Assembly: GCA_025766275.1 (NCBI GenBank)
Contig: JAFKAC010000041.1
Location: 475,588 to 539,587, forward strand
Origin: Lactarius indigo
Taxonomy: Eukaryota; Basidiomycota; Agaricomycetes; Russulales; Russulaceae
DNA: 64,000 nucleotides
Reading direction: 5' to 3'
In this document: positions 35,101 to 46,110 of the stretch, piece by piece
Position numbering within the stretch: the stretch's first letter is position 1
Layout of the letters: each line of letters opens with the position of its first letter
Notes under the pieces: generated by a model
The model's database searches: none
Told to the model about the DNA's origin: nothing
Seen by the model: the letters and a program-made list of their open reading frames with translations, nothing else
Program-made: the position numbers and the translations under genes

Positions 35101-36289
35101 TACATGAAAGTTCCACCAAGGTCAATGTTCTGGTGCCAGATTATTGCTACAGTAGTCGCGGGCACTACACAGTTGGCCGTACAACAATGGTTGGTGGTAT
35201 TTTTCTCATCCGACCAAATAATCGTCATTCTAGTGACCCAACTTGGGTAGGATGTTTGCCGACATACCAGATTTCTGCGAGCAGCACCAGAATAGCCAGT
35301 AAGTTATCATTGCAGTGCACTCTAAGAATTGAGAATAATCGTTTCGTCACAGCTTTACGTGTGCTAACACAGAAGTCTTCTTCGTTGCCAGTGTAGTTTG
35401 GGGTAGGTTTCGTTATCGCTGTCGCCGCGCTTGACCAACGCTCCCTTTTTAGGGGTAATTGGCCCCAGACACCAGTTTTCCCCTGGACAAATATACCAGT
35501 GAGTGATGCGTGCCGTACTCCTCTTATTTTTACTGACAGCCGTGATAGTGGTACACTCTCAAGTCAGAGACCGACCACGCTCAGCGCTGACGAGTTGATT
35601 CCTTTCAGGTCTTACATATTCCTTCCTGTTGGGAGCCCTAGCACCACTGGTTGGATGGCTGATTAACAAGAGATGGCCGAAAAGCATCTTCAAATATGTT
35701 AAGTGAGTCGGGATACCTTCGGAGCGGCGACAACACCTAACAGTGCACATTCGTTCAGTATCCCTGTTGTGTTAGCAGGTACAGGTTGGATCCCACCGGC
35801 AACAGCGGTCAACTATATCCCCTGGGCACTTATCGGATTCATCTTCAACTACGTGATCCGAAAACGTCATTTTAATTGGTGGGCAAAATATAATTGTGAG
35901 TATCACCTCCGACTCCCTCTATCTACTCTTCCGATTATTAACGGCTCACATCTTTTTATAGATGTACTCTCTGCTGCGCTCGATTGCGGGACTGCGATCG
36001 GGACGTTGATTGTATTCTTCGCGTGAGATCAATCCACCCGTTTCCCTTGACTTCGTTGACAGGCATCTTTTTTTTCCCAGCCTGCAATATCCACGGCGTG
36101 GGACCATAGGGAAAAATACGATTGAGAGCTGGTGGGGAAATACTGTGTACATGAGGACAGCAGATCAACAAGCATTGCCATTGCGACAAGTTGTTCCAGG
36201 AGAATTTTTTGGGTTAGTCGCTGTGTTTGTTCTTAAGCCTCCGTAGGACTGACAGTGATTACTACTTTTTCAGACCTAGATCGTGGTGA
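32198..36289 (+). CDS. OPT-family oligopeptide transporter
   Basis: Roughly 18 exons code for a polytopic membrane protein that imports small peptides with protons at the plasma membrane. Clear OPT segments are SPYPEVRAAVSNTDDMEMP, TIRAWMIGLFWAIVIPGLNQ, NPGPFSLKEHVLITVMAT, QLFGYNSGLGMSVLTFDWN, ATLDEEAYKGYSPLFLS, MSAVTIEVWPTEMPIWGL, NVLTELIAGYALPGKPLALM and TGWIPPATAVNYIPWALIGF. The last intron (36213-36273) gives the ending EFFGPRSW and stop at 36287-36289, as is usual for the family. The N-terminal acidic exon and the start Met at 32198 are the weakest parts; a Met at 32323 or later is possible. Confidence 0.85.
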
Positions 36290-36456
36290 CGGGTATTATC
36301 ACTTAATCTGGGATCACTGTTGTTGTAATTTTATTAGTGTATTTCGTATACTCGGATTCTCTATAGATACCGCACACCACACACGCACACAATCTAATCT
36401 GGACATTATATCGGACACGTCAGATCCGCGTCGGTCCGTACATCGTTACCGTCTCG

Positions 36457-36971
36457 ATGTCTTCGAGTAATGAGACGCTCCCTTCATCTGCTTTTGAATC
36501 GCTCCTTCCAAATTATTGACTATCCTTCAAGTCACTCAACGCCCGGAAGGGACAACCAACGTACGAAATAAACAAGATCTGTTGCAGGCTGTAAGTCAAG
36601 GCGAATCCTCTTCTTGGAGGTGACGCTTCACCCGTCAATTGATTACCTCTTCAACAGATTCAAGCGTTCCGCGAAGCTATGAACCATGCACGTGAGGTCG
36701 CGGATGCACTTCCTGGTGGAGAATTGCTCATAGAGGAGCAAGATGAAATAATTGCCATGCTCGAGAGGTTGCGGGCAAAGAAACGGTACGAGCTGAAACT
36801 ACTCCAGTCGCCGAATCGGTTGAACAAAAAAAACATTCTTTGTGATCCAGATTACAATTGCAGGACTTTTCGGACAAGGTGATTGACACCAAGGGGCACA
36901 ACGTTCCCCAGTACAGCGTTAGCCAGAACCCACAGATGGAGGTAGACTCCAACGCGTCCACCCCCGCTTGA
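36457..36971 (+). CDS. MED9: Mediator subunit 9-like
   Basis: From Met at 36457 the protein starts MSSSNETLPSSAFESLLP. Exon 2 begins after an acceptor near 36659 (IQAFREAMNHAREVADALPG, LLIEEQDEIIAMLERLRAKK), and a third exon starting at about 36850 gives LQLQDFSDKV, ending at 36969-36971. The helical pattern and the LPGGELL-EEQDE segment fit MED9, a middle-module Mediator subunit that links activators to RNA polymerase II. At 36510 the frame needs one more A (CCAAATTATTG) to read LLPKLLTILQVTQ; as given, a TGA follows. Total about 120 residues. The family call rests on the central segment. Confidence 0.65.
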
Positions 36972-37287
36972 AATTCCCTACATGGCTTCGCTAGTTCGTC
37001 CTCGGGGAAGATTGTGTGAAGAGGGAAAGGTGTGCTTACCACTGTTGTCGGTTTTTTTTAATTCATCGTACGTATGGAGGATGTTTTTTGGTCCGCTGGT
37101 CCAATGTGCGATCGCTAACCAACTGGAATGCGTTTTTGACGTCGGACATGATCTCCTCACCAAACCACCGCTTCACGCTCCCATCTGTTCTACTTCTTCG
37201 CTTTCATCGGCCGGTCCGGTTCTATCAGGCAGCGCCTTGTTCTTTGCTTCACTTTGTTCACTCTTTTTTTGTGGTTTGAAATTGGTT

Positions 37288-38927
37288 ATGCTTTGTCGTC
37301 TTTTGGCTGGCTTCCTTCTCGTCACTTCTCGGCGACTCGCGGTGCTCGCACAGGCTTCCACCGTCGTCTGGAACAGTCCTACTCCTGGCGACAGATTCAG
37401 CTCGGGGAACACCATATCGGCAAATGGCAGACGCCCGAAAAGGTTGTCTCACCCTCTTTCGGGCTCTGTACCGCCGGCGAAAACCATTGCGGGGCCACGG
37501 TGTGGCCCGAGGTTAAAGAGAGCGCGGGATACTATTTGGTGTCCCTGTACGGATGAGTTCCACGTCTCAGATTGAGAAAAAGAGTCTTTAATCGCTGAAA
37601 ACCAAGTCATTTGGTAGAGCCGTTCCGGACGTGGACAAAGAGTCGGCTTATTACCTTCGGATGAAGGACGATTTTGGTCACACCTACTCTTCGCCGATAT
37701 TTACCCTCACATGTGAGCAGCCCCGCTTGTTCTTTTCCCGTTCTTTTCCCTTCATTCTCGATAAAGAAAAACAACAAAAAGCCGTGTTCTGACATACGAA
37801 CGCCCGCTTCTTTTCACCCTTAATAGCCTATCTCCAAAACGAGAATAACCCCGCAACAGTCCCGCCCGATGTTGTTGCCCAACCTCAATCTGGATCCGAC
37901 CAAGCCCCGATGTCCCCCGTCACAACGCCTGACACCGCCAACCCATTGAACCCTGCATCGGCAGATCCCGCGGCACCTTATGCCCCGAGTCCAAGTTCTG
38001 CCGCCGTACCGCACCCACTCGCGACTTGGGGCCCCTGGTCGCCGCAGCGCACAGCGCACCACCCGCTGCAGCCCTAGCTGTCCCCCTCTCGCTCGCGGGG
38101 GCGATTATCGTGCTCGCGGGGGGTCTCGCGCTGCACCACCGCCGGCGCCTCGTTGCTGAGAAGGAGCGTGCTCGCGAAAGCTCGCACGCAGTACCTCGCG
38201 ACTGCGCTCCACCGGCCTGGCTCTAAACCTGGGCTCCGGCAGCGGCGGTGGCGGCATATACAAGGGTGCGGATGACGTGGACGCAGAGGTGGACGTGGAA
38301 AAGGCGCTTTTTGCCCGCGGTGGCGCTTTGTTCCGAGGAAGGGGTGGAGGGTTTTTTCCCGATCATACCACAGACGCGTATTATCCTCGGGTAGCTGCTG
38401 GGGCAGCCCCCCTTTACCCTTATCATGGACCCGAGCCGCGTCAAAGGACGCGACATCTGGCCCTAGACCTGTTGCCAGCGCTCGGCTATCGACGGCCCCG
38501 TCCGCCTCCTCCGCCCTTATCGTCTTCCTCCGCCTCATCGTCACTCCGTCGTGGGTATTTCGGTGATGTCGACCGCAGCCGCAGCCGCGGATCCGGACCG
38601 AGAAATGGTGGTGGGTCGCTCTGGCGTTCGCTGTCGATCTCACGTCATCGTCGCAAGGTCGCACCGCCTTCGACTTTGACCTCTTCCCCGTCCATGACCG
38701 AGTCGGTGACGTCGGAGGTCCTTCCGTCGTACTTGCCCTCCCCGGATTTTGTCGACCAAGGAAACCGCGGTCACGGTACCGACTACTTTGAATTCGAAAA
38801 CGTGCCGCTTAGCCCACCTCTGCTGCATACGCGCGAGGCTTCGGAATCCGAGGATTCGCGCATGAAGGAGCTACGTGGGGTGTATGAGGCGGTTGCACGC
38901 GCTTTGGGGGGCACGCGTGTTGGCTAA
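37288..38927 (+). CDS. Secreted/membrane protein, KRE9/KNH1-like ectodomain plus one TM helix
   Basis: A hydrophobic N-terminal stretch from Met 37288 (MLCRLLAGFLLV) precedes a beta-domain with VVWNSPTPGDRFSSG, KWQTPEKVVSPSFGLC and VWPEVKESAGYYLVSL, spliced to AYYLRMKDDFGHTYSSPIFTLT. This is the pattern of the fungal Ser/Thr-rich KRE9/KNH1-type cell-surface domain. A Pro/Ser/Ala-rich stalk leads to a single transmembrane helix (PLSLAGAIIVLAGGLAL) and then HHRRR. The cytoplasmic tail is long, Arg/Ser-rich, ending at 38927. Frame must shift by one base at about 37400 (GGGG), near 38030 and after the TM. Probably a wall-facing plasma membrane protein; function unknown. Confidence 0.6.
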
Positions 38928-39429
38928 CATTTGTCTTAAATATATTGATCGAACGTCATTGTTTATTCTTCTTGTCGACTTCTCAATGCCAAACATAGGC
39001 TATCTCCAAAAACTGCCAATTACATAGGTTGAAGAGAACAAAATGTAATACGACCACAAAATGTGGGGGGTTCTGATAGGTAGGTATAAACTAAAAGATG
39101 CATGTATCGCAGACGAAAGTAACGAGGGTACAGAGACAAGTACAGATAACAGCGAGTGTCGACCAAGTTTTACAACAGGTAATGAGGGTGTTTTGGAGGG
39201 TATCAGTGTCATGATTTTTAAAATAATAATGAAAACGAGCGTGGTGTCAGAAAACAAATAAAGCAGAAAAGAGAAAAGGTAATTAGGGTTTAACGATAGA
39301 CCCTTTGAAACAATGCGAACCATCCCGCGGGGTCGCGAAACCGTCGGGAAAGCACGTTTCTCCTACGCGCATGACGAGATCTCCTAGTGTTGTTGGGAGG
39401 ATAGTTACGAACACTAAGAGCGTTCTGCG
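38928..39429. other. Intergenic, AT-rich
   Basis: No motif or credible long frame. The neighbouring genes converge here, so it holds two 3' ends. Confidence 0.5.
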
Positions 39430-41876
39430 CATCTCACTGCCGTGAACATAGTTTGGTTCGTTGAGAACCTTTATACCCGAGATTTGAGGACCACCATGGA
39501 GTGGCGGGTACCTTCGAGCGCCAGGGCACCCCCAATGCACTCGTTACACGCGCTTTGTGGTATATCGATCGGAGAGACACAAGGGATGGTAGGGAGACCC
39601 GACAGTGGGCAGGACCCAGGAATGCGTCGGATAAAGTCGGCATTCGTACAGGGACTCGGGTGCCGCGGGTAGAGCAGGAGTTCAACACCGCGCACCTTTC
39701 CAGAATATTTGACTTCAACGACCAAGATATCTGCGATGCCAGCGCCCTGGGTACTTCCAGCGAGACGAAGAGAAGTGTCGTGGTGGGCATCGCAAAAACG
39801 ACGAAATTCGGCCCAATCGGTAGCACTAACTTACCTGCTCACCACCAGTAAGTAATAAGTCGTTCGGGGGCTCATGCATGATTGTCCCTCCCTGTTTGAG
39901 GTAAATGCCTGCGGATTGAATAGCAAATATCTCAGGGGACGGGGAATCTGGCGGTGATAGGGTACTATACATCTCAACGCTGACAATCGTGCCGTCTTCG
40001 TCCGCAATGGGCACCTGGGACCCTGTCTTGTCAACGCTTGTGTGTGTACTTATTGATGGAGAAACCGTGGTCGCTGCGGTTGAGGTCGTGGCAACTGAAG
40101 TGGCTGATGTAGTCGTGGATTCGGATGCTGTTGAAAAACTCGAGATGGCAGACTGAGCTGACTTGGCGGAAGATACGGAGATTTTCTTCCTGGCTTTGCT
40201 GGACTGCATGGAATGAGCACTCAGTCTAGTTTTGACAAAACCAATGTATGGGGCCATAACTCACGTTAAAGTCCAAATCGGGCTCTACCTCAGAGTCCGT
40301 CATTGCCTCGGCGGTTTGGTCGATGGCAGGATCTGCCTGAGAAGACGTGAGGCAGGGTGCCGCTTCCAGTGCCTGCAGTCTTCCTGTCGGATCATGCTTG
40401 ACTTGTCCAGCCAAGAGTGGAAGTGGGAAGGGCGTCAAAGGGCGATTCTTCCGCCGAGGAATGCGCTTCCCGGGAGTCCGTCGGAAATCACGATCTTCCG
40501 CACGCGATGACGCAGCTCTGTACTGGTCAGTGAAAGAACTCGGAGACCTATCCGCCCGTGCATGCGAATTCAGCTGCCGTGCCGATGTCGATTTTTGAAC
40601 CGGTTTACTCGCGTCCCTTCCTGAGCGACTTTTAGAGGATTCCTCTTTATGGAGTCCCTCTAAGGGCTCCAAGAGTGATGCATCACCCACGCCGAGAGGA
40701 GGTGGGCAAGGCAGAGGTTCGAATGGTGGAGGAGACAGCGGAGGCGGGTACGCAGGGGGGGGACTAGGCGCGGGAGGTGTCACCTGTACCGTGGGAACAG
40801 TGAAGGACACGGAATCTTGAGGCGAAGGGGGGAGGGGAAACGTCAAGGAGAGTGGAGACATGTTGTGTCTCTGGGAAGGAGGGAGGGATGTACAGCAAGT
40901 GCCCGGACTTGGACCGGATGGGGAATGGATACCTCCACTTTCTGTCAGTGCATGGGCCGAGGGGGAGGAGAGTCTGGACCAGACGACCGCCTACTGGGAA
41001 GCACCGGTAGTGAGCGGGAACCCGTAAGATGCTTACGCGATTCGCCGTGGACTTGAATGGAAGTAGATCCGAGCGATGAATCGGGGAAGCGGGATAAAGC
41101 TAATGGAGCAGGTGCGACCTCGTCCTTACGGAAAGGGTCATCCTCTGGAGTAAATGAGCGGTCCTCGGGTGGTTGTGCAGCGTACGGGTGAGCATGGCCA
41201 TTATCTGAATAGGAATGATAAGAAAACGACGATGGGGCCTGAGAGGTGTTGGTTGACGAAGAGGGATGGGAATTGGGAGACACCAGCTTTGTGAGGGAGA
41301 TTTTTGTACGAAGCCTGGATATGGGTGACGCTTTGGATTGTCGCTGTATTTTTTAAGATAACAAGGGGGAACAGGGGGGAGACCGCCACGTTACTCAGAA
41401 AACGAATCGGAGAAGTCACTCACTAGATCTGTTCGAGAATCGGACCTAAGGGTATCATGTTGTTCTGCGATTGAGCACGAAGTCGGGACTACAGACGAGA
41501 TGCTAGAGAGATCCGGAGAAGTGTGAGCAAAGGCCGAGGAGAGTCGCGAGTTGGAGTGGGCTGTTCTCCCAGAGTTTGTGCCGAGAGAAATCGAGAGGCG
41601 AGATGGCGACAAAACACGCCGGTCAACATTATCGACGAGGTCGTCATCGTCGTCAAAAAGGAGCGTCGGGGATCAGAACCTGGCGGGTGGGGGGGACGAG
41701 GAGGACATTTGCGAAAAGTACGGTTAAAAAAGACCTTGTAAATGGAACTGGTGCTGAACGTCTTGGTGGGGGAGAGCAGGGACAAAGGACTCTGCGGGAC
41801 GGGACGGCAGAAAGAGCGACTTGACGGAACGAAGAAAAGAAAAGGGAGAGCGTCGGGTGGGCTTGGGGGTCGTCAT
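39430..41876 (-). CDS. Unrecognised Ser/Pro-rich multi-exon protein
   Basis: A likely start is Met at 41876 (MTTPKPTRRSPFSFLRSVKS), basic at the N-terminus. Further pieces are an acidic VLIPDAPFDDDDDLVDNV near 41660, Ser-rich stretches to 41400, APSSFSYHSYSDN (41220), a Pro-rich block at 40720-40860, KRIPRRKNRPLTPF (40450), and TDSEVEPDLDFN spliced near 40260 to a Ser/Thr-rich segment with SAGIYLKQGG at about 39900. Most of it should be disordered. The final piece (ILVVEVKYSGKVRGVELLLYP) may be folded. I know no matching family. Exon limits and whether this is one gene or two are uncertain. Confidence 0.35.
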
Positions 41877-42708
41877 TTGAGAGATATGAATTCCATCCGG
41901 GTCATGTTGGGCAGCGCACGACTTAAATATATGCGATTGCGTTGATTTCCTTTTCAGATTCAGATTCTATATGACCTTATATAGACCGATCTGTCAAAGG
42001 ACGATCCAAATTTTATTAGACTTCTTCTCTCGTGACACCTCCCGGTCTCCGCGGCTTTCCTCGTTCTCGTTTCCATCCCGCTGACGTCCAATCCACTCCA
42101 TTCGACAACTCGTAGCCCAAGCGACGCAGATTTCTCCTCGATCCTCGACCCACTTAAGCCGCTGTGGAACATGAAACAGCAGTCGTACGATCCCTGCTTC
42201 TTTCCGCCTCGTTCCCGAAGGCGAAGGGGAAAAGAAGTGACCGAACGTGTCTCTTCGCTTCCGTTGGACCCGTTGATCTGTTCAGGCTGTTATTCGACTC
42301 CACACACAGCACTTCTCACACCGGGACAATCATATCATCTCTGACAGAGGCGCCTTCTGTGTCATAGAGAGACTTTTTTCATCTATCGTACGTACCCAGT
42401 CTTGAACTTCATTTTACTCTGTCAGTCATGTGGTGTCATGTGTGGACTGCTCGAAGCGCGCCACATGAATTAGTGGGCGAAGAAAAGTTATCGTACATTC
42501 CAACAGAGACTCGGATAGTTCAACTACTCTTATAGTAAAACATAGGCACGGAACAAGACAGAGGACTCATACAAAAACATGGGATCCGAAGAAGGGCAGG
42601 AGGAAAAAGACCGGTGTATCGCTTAGGAAAATAGAGTATGACAGGTTCGCTATTACAGCGGAGCTAATATACCTTTTTCTCGTATTTGATTGCCTACATG
42701 TTCAGCGC
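41877..42708. other. Intergenic, no gene recognised
   Basis: Promoter side of the 39430-41876 gene and 3' side of the pseudokinase gene. No protein motif seen on either strand. Confidence 0.45.
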
Positions 42709-45700
42709 TCAGCTCTCAGCGGCAGGGAGCCCATCAAATGTTCTGTCAGTCAGGGTAGGCACGGCAATCTCACCAAAACCAGAATTTTCCACTACTGGCC
42801 CTCTCCCCAAATATGATGACGGTCCAGGCCCAGATTCGCGCCGCTGCCTGCATGGTGTCGTCCTGTCGGCACCTCCGGGCTGTTCTAGTTGCTGTTGCGT
42901 AGCATTCTTCCTGCCTCGCCGACCACCTAGCCCTGCATAACACCCCGCAGGAGCTGCTTCTTCACTGTACTCTCTCCTTGCGAATACCGGCTGTAAGGCT
43001 ACGGCGAGCCTGGGACTTGGGTTCCGATTTGGCAGTGAGAATCCGATTCCCAGCCCGATACGCTGCACACCTCCGTCCCCGTCACCAAGTGCGAAAATTT
43101 CCTCTCGTGAAGTGGCAGTCTGCGGAAGGGGTGGTGGTGCGCGCAACAACGGGATCGTCGGCGATGGTGCAGATGGACTTGGAAGCTGTGGACGCGGTAG
43201 TAACACGTTCGAACGCGACTTGCGCAGGAGCGCACGCCCCTGCTCACGTAAACGCCTTGTCAGCGCTGTCAGCGAAGCGAAAGGTAAAGTGGGGGGATGA
43301 GCGTGGGCCTTTCTGCCTTCGAAATCGTGTTCATGCGAGGGTCCCATCTCGAGCGAGGCGGTGCTCCAGCGGAACGTCGTATCCACACGCCGCGAACTTG
43401 CTGTGTCTTCCCATCCACCTGTCTCTCTCTCCTCAGTTGGAACAGACGGTGGCGGCGAGCACCTGAAGGGGTCCTCATCTAGACCGTGCCAGGAAAGCTC
43501 TGGTGACTCCTGCTCCCCATTCCCGCGCGGATGAACTGCAACTTCCCTTTCCGCACCGGCACAGGAGCTACTACGCCAGCGCAGTAAGCGCGCCGGGAGG
43601 CGGGCTCGCGTGAGCCCCTGGGTAGCGTGTAGCTCCGGTTCGCTTGCGCGTGGCGTGATGAGGAGTGGAATGGGCAGCGCCAGTGCATCTTGTAAGCTGA
43701 TCTCTGGGGACCTGCTGGAGTCCTCGCTTTCCTCCCGGTCGTGCTCGTTCTCGCTAAGAAAAGTGCCAAATTCATCGATGCACAAGCCCGATCCAACGCC
43801 TGTGACACAGCCCGCCTCGCTCAAATGAGGGAGAAAAGACCGTTCCTCCTGATGCTGTTGCTGTGACCGCAATGTAGGCGTATCTCCTCCACTAAGAGTG
43901 CCGAGGAGTGACGGAGGTGATGGGTTACGTGGCCGGCCTGACGTCAACGGCGCTGTGTCTGTATGCGATAGAATGGCAGAGTAGCCCGAGGCGATCGTGA
44001 TGGCGCCCGGAGAGACGTGCCCTACTGGTCTGCCGATGCGCGCCGGCGTCCATAGAAGAGAACGCTCAATCTCCATCTCCGTTCCCAATGAGCTCAGAGA
44101 TGAATCAGGAGCGATGATGGTGCTAGGTATGTCCGTAGGCACTTCAGACGATAGGTTTGGTGTGGGTAGTGTGATCGGGATGTCTGGACCTTGTGCCAAT
44201 GAGATGTCATCCCAATCACTATGTTCACGACATCAGCACCCTTGTGGTCAACGGGACAATCGTATTGACACACATGTCCGCGAACCATTCGAATGCTTTA
44301 ATCTGACCGATGGTAGGTCTCTTGGAAGGACTGCGGTCGAGACACTGAAGAAACGATGGCACTTTTGAGTACCCATTTCCCCACCTCAACTAGAGCCTCA
44401 CCCTCGTGATCAAGTGTTCGACAGCTGTGTCGGCGACCTCTAACGGGGCGATTGGTGATAAGGAAGAGCTCGTAATGCAATCTCGGATAAAATCAGGGCG
44501 CTCTTCTTTGCCTTGGTACCACGGTTGCTACACCAGGCCGGGCATGACGTCAACTCATAATGAGGGGGTGTGCATCAAACATACCCGTCCAGTAATCATC
44601 CATATCAGTACAGCACCGAACGCCCAGCAGTCTACCTCGGGTCCTATATGCTGTCCTAGGAGCAATTCAGGAGCCATGCACCACTCCCGTGGACTCGTGT
44701 GAGCCACCTTGTCTTTCCTCGACAGACCTTGCGACACTCTGACGTGTGGCGCGCACGATGGAATGCTCGAAGCCACTAATGCAAACGTGCCCATTTACGC
44801 GAAAAAGGATTGCCGATGGCCGGATATCGCTGTGTATGACGCCGGCATTGTGTATAAACGTAATTCCTGATGCCTACCCAGGCTCAGCGCTGACACCAGC
44901 AAGGACAGCGAAAAAATAGCCCACAATTTCGCATGCCCACCGCTTCGTGCGTATATTGTCTACAGGTCCCTCAGCTTGTATGAGCTCCATCAGTTCCCGC
45001 CTCCGCAATGCTCCAGTACGATGAACAGCGTCTGCTCGTCATCCCAGAAGCGTGATGCCCGTTGGACGTATGGGTTCTCTCCACGACCTTGCATGCAGAG
45101 CACCTCCAGCGCCGCGCGTTCAGCGAGCCCGGCTCGGGACAACGGCAGGCGGTACGTGCGGATCGCATATAGAGCGTGGCGAAAGGTAGATTTCCTGGTG
45201 GATGACGCGCAGCCAGAGGCGACTGCCAGAGAAAGGTGGGAGGTCTGCGTGCGATGCAATGTCCGCAGGATAGTATAAGATTCTTGAGGTACGGTGGAAA
45301 GAGATGGTGGTGCAGAACCCGATGGGAGGTCCAGGAAAGCCCCCAAAGTATCTTCTTGAACCAGAGAGGGATGCGGACTGGAATCCACCATAGGGCCAAA
45401 AGGGAGGGTAGGGAGGGTAGGAGCGACGGACGAACTGACGAGAACGGAAGATGTCTTTGGTTTTGGCGAGATGACCATAACCTCCTAGAATATATACTGA
45501 GCATAGACGAGACCGAATCTAGAATGTGCGTACCTCAACCTCATCATCCTCCCACTCGGAATCAACGTCTCTGATATTGGTCAGTTGCTTGAACAATATT
45601 AGCGTTTCGTATCTTCATATCTAAAGTCCACACCTCAACGTAGTAGCTAGTCTCGGCCCTACTTGATACACGCTAGCATCCTTGACAGACTTTTGAATCA

Positions 45701-46110
45701 TGTCCGTTGTATCTGCGTGGCCCTGGAGGGTATCGTCCGCGCACCGCAAGATCAAGGAACGTGGAAAAAGATGCCTGGAAGGATGATCAGGATCACGCCG
45801 TATGCCACATGGAAATACATACGGAGAAAGGTACTGTGTCGAAAATATCCGCACTTAAGACGGGCGGTGTGTCTGGATATGTTTGGGAGGGGGGTGTCAC
45901 GGATCCACACTCAGAATGTTGGGGAGAGGGAGGCGAATTGGTCTCAAACGAGCTTAACGGTTGACATATGCTTTCAACTGAGAACAGACCTACCGGCGAC
46001 GCTTGAAGGACCATAGACCTACGAGAGCCCGGAATCATGAAAGGCATTACTCTAACGGAAGAACTGGAGAAAAGAGACGAGACGAGAGTGTTGGTTTCGT
46101 TCGGATTCAA
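42709..46110 (-). CDS. Predicted pseudokinase with long disordered C-terminus
   Basis: A kinase fold is visible on the minus strand between about 45300 and 44270: an N-lobe (ESYTILRTLHRT, YAIRTYRLPL, LFIVLEHCGGG), C-lobe helix (ELMELIQAEGP), catalytic-loop region (GVIHSDIRPSAILF), PREWCMAPELLLG, DCWAFGAVLIWMITG and CLDRSPSKRPTIGQIKAF. Key residues are changed: the VAIK lysine is Arg (YAIR), HRDLKPEN reads HSDIRPSA, and DFG reads GFE. The glycine loop is also lost. About 495 residues of Ser/Pro-rich sequence follow to 42709. An upstream exon ending DSEWEDDEVE (about 45533) joins EVMVISPKP in phase; earlier exons up to about 46110 are guesses. One-base gaps occur near 45003 and 44770. Likely a scaffold or regulator. 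Confidence 0.65.
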
